A DNA stretch of 64,000 nucleotides from UBA1141 sp963665155 (GTDB taxonomy: Bacteria > Chloroflexota > Dehalococcoidia > Lucifugimonadales > UBA3495), in NCBI GenBank assembly GCA_963665155.2, contig CAXXFI010000002.1, forward strand, positions 1,178,001 through 1,242,000, in the 5' to 3' direction. A program made the translations under genes and the position numbers. Shown piece by piece: positions 28,126 to 36,972 of the stretch (position 1 is the first letter of the stretch; each line of letters opens with the position of its first letter). Below the pieces are notes generated by a model. It saw only the letters and a list, made by a program, of their open reading frames with translations. It ran no database searches and had not been told where the DNA came from.

Positions 28126-29583
28126 TATTACAACGTCAGTTCAGGGAGGGATGTGGGGTGATGCCCGCATGGCGGCGCGGCGCTTGGCATGGGAGCGTTT
28201 GGCCCGTTCGTTACTGTCCTGCGTATCCTCAAGCCACCGCAGCAACTCGGTTGGCCCGAACCGTTCCCGGGGCAGCATTTCCCGCACCACCCGGTAGACC
28301 TGCGGCCTCGTGATCCGGGGCATCTTTTTCCCCCCAAGCCTGTTGCAGGCTCAGCAGAAAAGCTCCGCCCAGCAGGCACAGGGCCACGTGGTGATGCCAG
28401 CCAGCCCAGGTGCGGGTCTCGTACTCGTCCAGGCCTACGTCGCTTTTCTCCGTCTCAAACTCCGTTTCTATACGCCAACGGGAGCCTCCCACGTATGCCA
28501 GGGTCTCCAACGGGGTATCCTCCGGAGCATTGGACAGGTAGTAGCGGGGTTCGCTGCCGTCCCGGTTCCGGCGGTAGACGGCCCAGTGGATTTCGCCGGG
28601 CTTGCGCCTGCTGGTCGGTCGCACCCTCTGGGCGCTGAAAAGGTAGCTGCGTGGCCCCTGGCTTCCCTCGGCCACCGTAATCTCACGCCAGGCCTCCTCC
28701 GGCAACTCGTCGCTGCGCTGCTCCATGGTCCGGCGCTGACCGTCTCGCAGCCTGGGTTTGCGGGGACGCCCGAATCCCTGATACTCCGCACTGGTCCAGG
28801 CAGGCTCCGGCGGCCACACCGTAAAGCCGGACGGAACGTCCAGCACGTACCACATCCCCAAGGCCGCCAGGCCCTCCCGGAAGGACGGCGACATCCCGAA
28901 GGCGTCGTCCGCCGCGACCCATCCAGCCTTCAGGTGGCCCCGCTCCTGTGCCCGCCCCACCATCTCCAAGGCCAACTCCGTCTTGGACCGGTAGCCCTGC
29001 CTATCCTCCGGCACACCCGCCGCCTCACACCGGTCTTTGTCCGAGGTCCAACTCTCGGGCAGATACAGCCCCTTGTCCACCAATGCCCGTCCCAACGGGC
29101 TGACATAGGCCAGGAACATCCCCGCCTGGCAGTTGGCCACCTTCCCCAGCCTCCCGCAGTACTGCCGGGCCACTCCCACCGACTTCCTCCCCTGCTTGGG
29201 AAAGTCGCTGCCGTCCAGCACCCACACCCCTTCCGGATGCTCCAGCCGGGTTCCCAGGTACTCCTGCAGCCGTCCTATAATCACCTCATCGTCCCAGGGA
29301 GAATCGGTGAGAAACCGCTGCATCCCTCGGGCTGACCCCGGAACCGTCTCCGACAGGTTCTCAGCGTTGCGCCGCTCCCCAGACTGTACCAGCAGGGCCT
29401 GGAGATAATGACCGCTGTGCTCCCGCGTCTCCCGGCGGCCAAACAGCGGCGCGAAGTAAGCGTGAAAATCCCGAAATGACCCGTACACCTGCTCGAAAGC
29501 TGCCGCATCCACATCCCCACCTCACCCGCCTATTCCCTCTCCAGCTACACAGTCATCCTATCAAACTAACTGACGTTGTAATA
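28126..29583 (-). mobile_element. IS701-family element, copy 1 (1458 bp), intact
   Basis: Perfect terminal inverted repeats TATTACAACGTCAGTT, flanked on both sides by CTAG (28122-28125 and 29584-29587), the preferred target duplication of IS701. The single transposase gene is intact. It interrupts the SNF2 helicase gene and adjoins IS1182 copy B after 15 bp. Confidence 0.94.
28229..29512 (-). CDS. IS701-family transposase (copy 1)
   Basis: The 427-residue protein has the DDE_5-type transposase domain: WVLDGSDFPKQGRKSVGVAR (first Asp), AGWVAADDAFGMSPSFREGL (second Asp) and SRWRIETEFETEKSDVGLDE (Glu). It is identical to copy 2 at 37044 except for one visible residue (YVGGSRW here, YVGDSRW there). 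A short overlapping HTH-like ORF at the 3' end (MPRITRPQVYRVVREMLPRE) occurs in both copies and may be a passenger or an artefact. Confidence 0.93.
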   Translation of the reverse strand: MDAAAFEQVYGSFRDFHAYFAPLFGRRETREHSGHYLQALLVQSGERRNAENLSETVPGSARGMQRFLTDSPWDDEVIIGRLQEYLGTRLEHPEGVWVLDGSDFPKQGRKSVGVARQYCGRLGKVANCQAGMFLAYVSPLGRALVDKGLYLPESWTSDKDRCEAAGVPEDRQGYRSKTELALEMVGRAQERGHLKAGWVAADDAFGMSPSFREGLAALGMWYVLDVPSGFTVWPPEPAWTSAEYQGFGRPRKPRLRDGQRRTMEQRSDELPEEAWREITVAEGSQGPRSYLFSAQRVRPTSRRKPGEIHWAVYRRNRDGSEPRYYLSNAPEDTPLETLAYVGGSRWRIETEFETEKSDVGLDEYETRTWAGWHHHVALCLLGGAFLLSLQQAWGEKDAPDHEAAGLPGGAGNAAPGTVRANRVAAVA

Positions 29584-29782
29584 CTAGAACTCCGTATTCG
29601 TTAATTAGGCTACGAATAGCATTTTTTGATTTGGTCTGTTCGCGTTCTGATTTTATCCTTTCCAATCGTTTCTTAAGCGCGCGCTTGATAGCAGCAATAG
29701 GACTCGATGCGAGTTTCTGCATGGCGATGAGTACAAGGATCACGGTTGTGCAGTCCTGATCGGGCAAAGCCGACGCATAAGC
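29584..29782 (-). pseudogene. SNF2-type helicase, segment 1 upstream of IS701
   Basis: The frame reads KAYASALPDQDCTTVILVLI, then AMQKLASSPIAAIKRALKKR and RLERIKSEREQTKSKNAIRS. This is the helical region following the first helicase lobe in long SNF2-family proteins (the LQKLA.SS..AI motif). It ends at the CTAG target of IS701. At its 5' side it runs into the IS630-family element, and the Walker A lobe is not present in the window. Confidence 0.65.
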
Positions 29783-30918
29783 TTTGCCGCTAGTGCCTCA
29801 TCCAGCTGAAACCGACGGATAGATATGCTGAAGCTTTTGTCGGGCGTCCACGGTAGAGAACCTCCAGTCGATGGTTGCCTCGGCCTGGTTTCGTTCGGAT
29901 TCCAATGCGGCAATTTCCCGTTTGAGGACTTCTTCATCGCCAATGCGACGATTCAAACATTGTTTGCCGAATACGCTGCGCTCAATCTCTGCCATATTGA
30001 GCCAGCTTCCATGCTTGGGAGTATACTGAAACTCCAGTCGTCTGATTATCCCTCTGGCCTCTTTAGGCTCGAAGGCCTGGTACAGGGAGGCGGGTCTATG
30101 GGTGTTCAGGTTGTCCAGCACCACTCTAATCCTCTCTACTTCAGGGTAAGCTGTATCCACCAACCAGCGCATCTGATGACCGAAGTCTTTCGATGGTACG
30201 ACGCTCGGTCACCGCCAGGTGCCGCCAGCCCGCCAATGGCTCACACAACATAAACAGGTTCCGGGTTCCATTGCGCCTGTACTCGTAATCAAATCGCTCC
30301 CGCCGTCCCGCCTTGGCCGGTAGGGGAGACCTCTTTTCCGCTACCAACTGCTTGGAGGTTTCGTCGAAACAGACTACGGGGCGTTTAGGGTCATAGGGTT
30401 CCCCGTAGAGGTCCAGCACGTCCTCCATGGCAGCTACGAATTCGGCGCTTACCTCAGGTATGCACCATTCCTTCTTCGTCCACGGCTTAAGTTCGTTTTT
30501 TTCAGTACCTGCCGGACCGTCTCCCGGCAAATGGAGTCGGTGAATTCCAGCTTCACCACTTGGTCGGCGAGCAATCGCAAGGTCCAGGGGGTGTGCCCCG
30601 CGGGGGCCGAACTACAGGCCACGGCCACCAAGTGGGCTTCTTGCTTCCCATCAAGTTTGCGCCGTTTTCCAGGCCGTGGCCGGTCATTGAGGGCACGTTC
30701 CAACCCTCCTTCCACGAAACGCTGCCGCACCCGGCTGACCGTGGAGGGACCTACCATAACAGCTTCGGCAATCTGCTGGTCGGTAGCCCTTCATCGGCCT
30801 TACACAAAATCAAGGACCGCTTCACCTTGCGTGCCGACGATTTGCCACGCCGGGTTATCTCCAACAAGTGCTCCCGTTCCTCTTGGGTCAAGTTCACAAG
30901 GTATTGTTTAGCAGGCAT
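29783..30918 (-). pseudogene. IS630-family transposase/element, several frameshifts
   Basis: Starting at the ATG at 30918, MPAKQYLVNLTQEEREHLLE begins an HTH domain. It continues in other frames with MVGPSTVSRVRQRFVEGGLE, then KPWTKKEWCIPEVSAEFVAA and RPVVCFDETSKQLVAEKRSP (first Asp), then RIRVVLDNLNTHRPASLYQA (second Asp) and QYTPKHGSWLNMAEIERSVF (Glu). At least three frameshifts separate these pieces (near 30760, 30490 and 30160). Exact element ends were not resolved; the coding part ends at 29798. The element is inactive as sequenced. Confidence 0.82.
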
Positions 30919-31765
30919 TCCCCACACCTCCCCGCAATTACCAGAATGCCTACATTGTACATTTTATGAAATTAGTCAAATATGCGGACGCAGTACTAGT
31001 ACTACTTCGATATGAAACTGATGAATACCAGTTACCCCCACTCTAACTCTCCCCCGGGAAGGGGGAGGGGGGAAGGTTAGGATGGGGTATCGATTTATTA
31101 GTCAAATATAACTGGAAGTAGTATGTTCGTTTATACCGAAAAGACAATTGGCGACATCGATTTCTGCTATGCCACTATAGCACCCATCACTCACTTGCGG
31201 CTCGACTCGGTCTAGTTGCGGAAAGCCGACCTTCTCAAATTGTGGTTAACATATTGGGAAATTAGACCAGATACGACCCGCTAGTTGCCGTCTACCTGAC
31301 TATGTTTCGCAAAAACCCCTACCGTCTCCTTTGTTGCATCTTCCGACGGATGTCTACATAGCTTTTCGGAATACCAAGGTTTCGGAACCTTAGCATTCCG
31401 AAAAGGCTCGATCTGTGCGGCACTTCTCGAATGCAGCTCCGGGTAACCACCATCCTTATGAGCACTTCGGGACAGTGACTGGTTACTGTGCCTGAAGCCA
31501 GCGAAGTCAAATTGGACTGTAGGAATTGGATGAGGTACATTAGACACGAAAACTCTATCGAAATAGACCAGAAAATCTTATTGACTCCATCGGCATCTAA
31601 ATTAAGAATCTCTATTTTGGCAAACCCATAGTTGGTTCGAAACCCGCTCCCTCCCACAACCTGAACAGCAAGATAGACGTCATAGAGATGGGTCATTAGG
31701 TTTCCTGGCTCTATAAGCGAACCATTATAATAAACAACGGCTTTAGCGCCGGTAAGGAATAACTC
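30919..31765. other. Stretch without a firmly supported gene
   Basis: It contains a G/C-rich palindromic repeat at about 31043-31072 (CTCCCCCGGGAAGGGGGAGG type) and an AGTACTAGTACTA motif near 30996. A minus-strand 152-codon frame (31319-31777) starts MFWHELFLTGAKAVVYYNGS but has no recognised domain and overlaps the divergent reductase gene start. I do not call it. Confidence 0.4.
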
Positions 31766-32191
31766 ATGCCAGAACAACCAAGTGAGAAATCAATCCAGAA
31801 AATGCGGGTCTTCGTAGAAAAATATTGCGAGAAATCCGGGACCACCGTTTCTCCCGTCGAAGGGGTTACCGAGCAGGTTATCTTGGGCCTAGCCAAGAAC
31901 GTGGACGAGCTTGGCCGACCCTTGTGTCCTTGCCGATTCTACCCCGATAAAAAGGAAGAAATTAGCCACCGAACCTGGATATGCGCCTGCGACGACATGC
32001 AAATTTATAAGTATTGCCACTGCCTGTTGTTCGTGAATGCGGAGGGATTGCCCATCACCGAATACCTGCCCGAGGGCCATGAGGGCCGGGAGATATACGG
32101 TGTTGTGGAAGACCCGATTCCGGACAAAGGACGGCCCCTGAAGAACAAAGGGCAAGAAAGGGAACAAGAGCGGATTGACCGGCCTTCCTAA
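31766..32191 (+). CDS. Ferredoxin-thioredoxin reductase catalytic chain-like protein
   Basis: The 141-residue protein has the exact cysteine spacing CxC-x16-CxC-x8-CxC: CPC, then CAC in RTWICACDDM, then CHC in YKYCHCLLF. In the family these bind a 4Fe-4S cluster and form the redox disulfide that reduces thioredoxin using ferredoxin electrons. The N-terminal helix EKSIQKMRVFVEKYCEKSG is also typical. The C-terminus is longer and charged (GREIYGVVEDPIPDKGRPLK onward). No variable chain or thioredoxin gene is adjacent, as is usual in non-photosynthetic bacteria. Confidence 0.9.
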   Translation: MPEQPSEKSIQKMRVFVEKYCEKSGTTVSPVEGVTEQVILGLAKNVDELGRPLCPCRFYPDKKEEISHRTWICACDDMQIYKYCHCLLFVNAEGLPITEYLPEGHEGREIYGVVEDPIPDKGRPLKNKGQEREQERIDRPS

Positions 32192-32341
32192 TTCCTTAAA
32201 AAGAGGTGTAACAGTCACAGGATTTTGTTACAAATAGTTGTTTCGGTGGATGTCCTCCCGCTACCTGGGGCTTAATATTAAACGCAGCAGGGAGAGAACG
32301 CATAGGCGGCTTGTAATAGAGAAAAGTCCAGGGAGGTCAAA

Positions 32342-32536
32342 ATGTACTGGTTAAAATCCTGCCGGAAATGCTGCGGAGACCTTTACGAGAGCAAGGATTC
32401 CTACGGTTCGTTCATTTCTTGCTTACAGTGCAGTAGCTATCTGAGTGCGGCGGAAGAGGCGGATCTCTTGAGCAATTCAGGAATCGAAGTAGGTCTGTCC
32501 AGAGGCGATGCTCTCTTGGGTAACCTGGCTGCGTAG
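32342..32536 (+). CDS. Small double-CxxC (zinc-ribbon-like) protein
   Basis: The 64-residue product has CRKCCGDLYESKDSYG and then CLQCSSYLS, two CxxC knuckles 19 residues apart as in a minimal zinc ribbon. The ATG at 32342 is preceded by GGGAGGTC. It lies between two redox/housekeeping genes in the same direction. Function unknown; a metal-binding regulatory or structural role is plausible. Confidence 0.6.
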   Translation: MYWLKSCRKCCGDLYESKDSYGSFISCLQCSSYLSAAEEADLLSNSGIEVGLSRGDALLGNLAA

Positions 32537-32744
32537 CCAGCGGATTAGTATGCCTAAAATTGATTTCACCCTTTGATTTGCTTGCAGGCCGTTGGTCCGG
32601 CTAGAAAACGTCAATCTGCCACACCGTTTTCCGAATGCGAAAAGAGTGCAAATTGGCAGCAATATTGGACCGCTCCATAGGCGAACAATCGGTGACAGAG
32701 CAATCCGGTAATTCCAAGCTTGAGAGACCAAAGAGGATGCAGAA

Positions 32745-33230
32745 ATGACAAAAGTGGCTGGCAGAATTCAGATCAACGCCGCCAAGAAGAAGGTGTGGCA
32801 GGTTCTTGCCGAACTCGGGTCGGTAAGCGCCTGGAATCCTGCGATCGGCAACTCCTACTACACCTCGGAACAGAAGGAAGGCCAGGGAGCGTCCAGACAT
32901 TGTGACTTTCCCGACGGTGGCTACGTGAAAGAGCGGGTAACCGGCTGGAAGGCCGAGGAAACGGTACGGTTGATGATATATGAGGGCACCGTCCCCTTTG
33001 ACAATTTTTACGGTACCTACACACTCCAAGGCGAAGGGGAAGCCTCGATCGTTGATTTCGAACTGGAATACGACCTGAAGCCGGACGCTCCCGCAGACGC
33101 AAATGAAATAGAGCGCCAGAACAGAGACGAATTGATCCCCCTTGTCCTGGCAAGCCTGAATCAGTTCGTAGAAACCGGCGATCCGATGGCGATGCCAGCG
33201 GACGGTGCCGAAGCGTCACAACCATCGTAA
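32745..33230 (+). CDS. SRPBCC-family (START-like) protein
   Basis: The 161-residue protein begins KVAGRIQINAAKKKVWQVLA and continues with LGSVSAWNPAIGNSYYTSEQ, the opening strand, helix and W-N-P motif of polyketide cyclase/dehydrase-like SRPBCC proteins. It has RHCDFPDGGYVKERVTGWKA and a final helix ELIPLVLASLNQFVETGDP. These proteins form a hydrophobic ligand cavity; the ligand is unknown. Complete, with no operon partner overlapping. Confidence 0.85.
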   Translation: MTKVAGRIQINAAKKKVWQVLAELGSVSAWNPAIGNSYYTSEQKEGQGASRHCDFPDGGYVKERVTGWKAEETVRLMIYEGTVPFDNFYGTYTLQGEGEASIVDFELEYDLKPDAPADANEIERQNRDELIPLVLASLNQFVETGDPMAMPADGAEASQPS

Positions 33231-33458
33231 CCCGGCGATACTCGTCGTCCGTGCCAGCGGCCCTTGTCGGCTTCCCAAATTAGGCTACATAACTCCGTCC
33301 ATTCCTTGAATTAACGTTCTCGGCAATGACGGGCAACAAGCAAATAAAAACTATCTGTTTTACTGGGGCTTAATTCGGCCCAAAGCGTCTAGCCCTGAGG
33401 CGCTCAAAGTGGCAAAATGTATTCCGAAGAACAGTGATTTTGCCATGCGGGGTAAAGA

Positions 33459-33926
33459 ATGACCCGGGTCATAGCACTTGGCGCCGACCACGGTGGATTT
33501 CCTTTAAAAGTTAAGATAGTCCCCTGGCTTCAAGAACTTGGATACGAAGTTCTGGACATGGGGGCACATTCGCTGGACCCTACCGACGATTATCCCGACT
33601 TTGCCGAGGCCGTGGCCCACGAAGTGATGTCGGGCCGGGCGGAACGGGGCATCGTCATTTGCGGCAGCGGGGTGGGTGCCTGCGTGGCAGCAAACAAAAT
33701 TCCGGGAATTCGGGCCAGTATTTGCCACGACGTTTACTCGGCCCGGCAGGGTGTGGAGCACGACGAGCTTAATGTGCTCAGTTTAGGAGCCAGGGTCATA
33801 GGCTTGGACCTGGCAAAACAACTTGCCGCAGAATTCCTAGACGCACGCTTTACCGGTGAGGAACGCCATGTGCGGCGCTTAGCCAAGATTAACGCCATAG
33901 AGCAAAACTCCCGGCAAAGCCATTAA
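33459..33926 (+). CDS. rpiB: Ribose-5-phosphate isomerase B
   Basis: The 155-residue product matches the RpiB/LacAB fold. ALGADHGGFPLKVKIVPWL is the substrate-binding start with Asp and His, GIVICGSGVGACVAANKIPG has the catalytic Cys and the anion-binding loop, and RASICHDVYSARQGVEHDEL and NVLSLGARVIG complete the active site. It interconverts ribose-5-phosphate and ribulose-5-phosphate in the pentose phosphate pathway. The 6-phosphogluconolactonase gene follows 146 bp downstream in the same direction, so the pair probably serves the same pathway. Confidence 0.94.
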   Translation: MTRVIALGADHGGFPLKVKIVPWLQELGYEVLDMGAHSLDPTDDYPDFAEAVAHEVMSGRAERGIVICGSGVGACVAANKIPGIRASICHDVYSARQGVEHDELNVLSLGARVIGLDLAKQLAAEFLDARFTGEERHVRRLAKINAIEQNSRQSH

Positions 33927-34072
33927 GCCCGGCCCAGTGAACCTAAGCACCGAAGCGCGCCGCCCGCTGCTTAGTCAAGCCCACGATTATATGCTCCCAG
34001 TCCCATAATTTCAGCGCATCCAGCCACCGTCAGTGGGCAACCCCCATTCCTGACGCTAATACTGGAAGTACC

Positions 34073-34802
34073 ATGCCTAGCCTGCACGTAATGAGGTCCC
34101 ACGCCGAAGCCTCCCGTACAGCGGCCCAGTTGGTCACCGACCTGTCCGCTCGGAGTTTGGCCGCCCGGGGGCAGCTTCAGCATCGCCCTTTCCGGCGGGG
34201 CCACTCCTAGACTGCTGTACGAGATACTAACCTCCCCGTCTTACCGCAGCATCGGCTGGGAACGCTGGCGCGTTTTCTGGAGTGACGAGCGTTGTGTTCC
34301 CCCGGAGCACGAAAGCAGCAATTACAGAATGGCAAAAGAATTGCTCCTCGACCACGTTCCGGTCCCGGCCGCCAACGTACACCGGATGCAAGGCGAAGGC
34401 ATTCCCCACGTGGCGGCCCAAGAATACGAGAAGCTGCTGAAGGGTGTCTTCCGATCGCCGGAACCGGTTTTCGATCTGATTCTACTGGGGATTGGCGACG
34501 ATGGTCACACCGCATCCTTGTTTCCCGGCACTCTGGCCTTGGCCGAAAGTAGCAAGTTGGTGTTGCACAATTGGGTGCCCGACCAACAAGCCCACCGCAT
34601 TACTTTCACGCTGCCTCTGATCAATTCTGCCAGGATGATCGCATTTCTAGCTACCGACGAGTCAAAAGCCGAGGTGCTGCGAAGGGTGCTGGAGCCTGTC
34701 CCCGGGGAACCGGTGCTGCCAGCAACGTTGGTGAGGCCTTCTTCCAATGCGGTGCACTGGTTCTTAACGCCAGACTCGGCCAGATTGCTCAATGCCCGCT
34801 AG
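34073..34802 (+). pseudogene. pgl: 6-phosphogluconolactonase, one apparent frameshift
   Basis: From the ATG at 34073 the frame reads EASRTAAQLVTDLSARSLAA, then breaks at a GGGGG run near 34165. The next frame continues with FSIALSGGATPRLLYEILTS, WRVFWSDERCVPPEHESSNY, then DLILLGIGDDGHTASLFPGT and ends LLNAR at 34802. These are the SGG and GIGxDGHxASLFP signatures of the enzyme that hydrolyses 6-phosphogluconolactone in the oxidative pentose phosphate pathway. One base added or removed in the G run would restore a roughly 243-residue protein of normal length, so a read error is a real alternative to decay. Follows rpiB. Confidence 0.85.
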
Positions 34803-34984
34803 ATTGCTTCGTTCGCTGTGGTAGGCCCGCATCGGCGGACCGCGGCACTGCGCCCGCCTCTTGCCACGGTGCTTTTCAATGCCCGTCGCTGCAGTGTTCC
34901 AGGTTGTTATCGACACGCATAAGTTGGCTGGGTTTGTGCTAAAATCTCGCTAAAATAACGCTAAATTAACCCAGGAAAAGAGAG

Positions 34985-35653
34985 ATGGCAGAAGAAAAGA
35001 AAATCACCGTTCGTCCCAAGGGATCGTACCTGGTCAGAGGCGGAATCCCGTTGGTGCGCAAGTCGCAAGTAATGTCCGAGCACGGGGAACCGCTTAGCTG
35101 GGAAAAGGGTGAACCCATCAGCACCGATGGCAACTTCCGGCTCTGCCGGTGCGGACAGTCCAACTCAAAACCGTTCTGCGACGGCAACCACACCATGGTG
35201 GAATTCGACGGCACCGAATCGGCCGACACCGGCCCGATTGCAGACCGCTGCAAGACCCGTGAATCATCGCATATTTATATCCAAGACGAGCATACGATCT
35301 GTGTGCACTCGGGATTTTGCCGGGACCGTCTTTCCGACATCTGGCAGATGCGGAAAGACAGCCAAGACCCTGAAGTACTGGCCCAGATCATAGACAAGAT
35401 AGATAATTGCCCCTCGGGAGCGCTTGCCTACTCTTTGGAAGCAGACGGCGAGATTATAGAGCCGGACCTTCCTCAAGAGGTGGTGATTATTCCCGATGGT
35501 CCGATTTGGGTAACCGGAGGCATTTCGGTGGAACGCAGCGATGGGCAACCCCTCGAGACACGTAACCGAGTAACCCTCTGCCGGTGCGGGGCGTCATCAA
35601 TTAAGCCGCTCTGCGACGGCACACACAAAGAAATCGGCTTTACCGACGCGTGA
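34985..35653 (+). CDS. Double CDGSH iron-sulfur protein with central 4Fe-4S-type domain
   Basis: The 222-residue protein has two CDGSH motifs, CRCGQSNSKPFCDGNH (about residues 55-70) and CRCGASSIKPLCDGTH near the C-terminus, each expected to bind a 2Fe-2S cluster through three Cys and one His. Between them lies a divergent ferredoxin-like segment, ICVHSGFCRDRLSDIW with NCPSGALAYSLE, matching the Fer4_19 type. An electron-transfer or iron-sulfur storage role is likely. AGAGATGG covers the start. No partner oxidase is adjacent. Confidence 0.9.
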   Translation: MAEEKKITVRPKGSYLVRGGIPLVRKSQVMSEHGEPLSWEKGEPISTDGNFRLCRCGQSNSKPFCDGNHTMVEFDGTESADTGPIADRCKTRESSHIYIQDEHTICVHSGFCRDRLSDIWQMRKDSQDPEVLAQIIDKIDNCPSGALAYSLEADGEIIEPDLPQEVVIIPDGPIWVTGGISVERSDGQPLETRNRVTLCRCGASSIKPLCDGTHKEIGFTDA

Positions 35654-35749
35654 AGGCCTGAACTTTTGGCCGGTGGATTTACCCAACCAATGGGTGATTT
35701 ATTACTAGTACTAGATCCATTGCTACTGAAGAATACGAACTGACCCCAA

Positions 35750-36972
35750 TGTGCAACGGGGACATGAGTTACAAATAGACCGGGGACATGGGTAACACTA
35801 GAGTAGGTGTATGCGAGGCTCGGTTAGCATAATTGTCCAGAAGCCCGATCTTGAGCGGACCGAAGTGGATAGTCCAATACCGGTCATCTTGTCGGGTCCG
35901 GCCCACAGGCTCTCCGCACAGGGCTTCGCTGAGATAGACCCTACCACCATTCCACTTGATTTCTCCATTGGTCCCCGGTCTCGTACTCCGGGGACTCCAC
36001 CCTCTTAGGATAGGCGCGTACGGATGGGCGGTACCGGCGAGCTGGGGGCTGTTGGTCCAGCGCTTCATGAGGTCGCTCTTGGTTGTAGCTGGAACGAAAG
36101 TCTTGGAAGGCACGCTGCTGCTTCTGCCATGTAGGCTGGGGCGGATTTGCTGTCTCGGCCTTCAGAGTACGGTGGAGCCGCTCCAAGCGCCCGTTCTGTT
36201 CAGGATGTCCCGCTCGATACGCTCTGGGAGAATCCCCAGCTTCACCCACCACACCGACAGGGACGACAATCCGCCAAGGCCCACGCTGGCAAATGGTGGG
36301 CCGTTGTCGGTTCGGATGGTATGCGGGAGACCGTATTCCCGAAAGGCGCTCTCCAGAACCGGGCGCACTTCCGACCCCCGAGGATGGCGCAGCCCACGGC
36401 AAGCCAGGAGATACCTGGAGGAGGTGTCCTCCACGGTAAGGGGGTCGATTCGCCGCCCGTCTCCCGTGCGGAACCAGCCCTTGAAGTCGATGCACCACAG
36501 GTCATTGGGCTGCTCTGCTTGGACAAAGGGTTGGCTCCAAGGCGCTGTCCGGCGTCGCTGTTTACGCCGGCGCACCAGCCCAGCCCGGTCCAGCAGGCCA
36601 CCGACGGTACTAGGGGCGGGCCAGGGAACCCACGGCTCCCGGTCTCTCAGCCAAGCTACCAGTTTTTTGGGGCCCCAAGTCGGATGCGCCTGCCGGGCCG
36701 CAATCAGGCTCTCCGCTACCGCCCGCTCTGTCTGGTTCGGATGCTGATAGGGCGCGCGGCTCAGATCACCCAATCCATCCCAACCCCAAGTCTGGAAACG
36801 ATGGACCCGTTTATAGCCGGTCTTGCGGCTGATTCCGAAGGCTCGGCACAGTTCCACGAAGGTTTCTCCCCCTATCTCCCATCGTTTTATGAACCGGATT
36901 CGCTCCGTTTCGGGGTTCGTATTCTTCCAAGGCAACACTTTCCTCCTCACTGTCATCTTCCCAATCCACTAA
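35750..36972 (-). mobile_element. IS481-family element, truncated at its right end by IS701 copy 2
   Basis: The left end has the double GGGGACATG motif with TGT start (TGTGCAACGGGGACATGAG and ACCGGGGACATGGGTAACAC), characteristic of IS481 termini. The opposite terminus is not found before IS701 starts at 36973. It carries one transposase gene, frameshifted. Confidence 0.8.
35769..36956 (-). pseudogene. IS481-family transposase, two frameshifts
   Basis: The N-terminal HTH_29-type domain reads ELCRAFGISRKTGYKRVHRF. The rve core has PNDLWCIDFKGWFRTGDGRR (first Asp), GLPHTIRTDNGPPFASVGLG (second Asp) and, after a frameshift near 36190, HPEQNGRLERLHRTLKAETA (Glu). A second shift near 35990 leads to NGGRVYLSEALCGEPVGRTR and WTIHFGPLKIGLLD, the usual C-terminal propeller-like tail. 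Not translatable as one protein here. Confidence 0.86.

Noticed and set aside
28310..29335. 341-codon frame opposite the IS701 transposase, and its twin at 37221-38246
   Set aside because: Antisense shadow of the transposase with no recognisable domain and biased composition.
30996..31072. Possible CRISPR-like or tandem array at the AGTACTAGTACTA and CCCCCGGGAAGGGGG motifs
   Set aside because: No regularly spaced direct repeats with unique spacers. These are isolated palindromes. No CRISPR array was seen anywhere in the window.
31319..31777. 152-codon minus-strand frame overlapping the start of the ferredoxin-thioredoxin reductase gene
   Set aside because: It overlaps a well-supported gene divergently, has no recognised domain and irregular composition. 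Kept only as a note in the gap entry.
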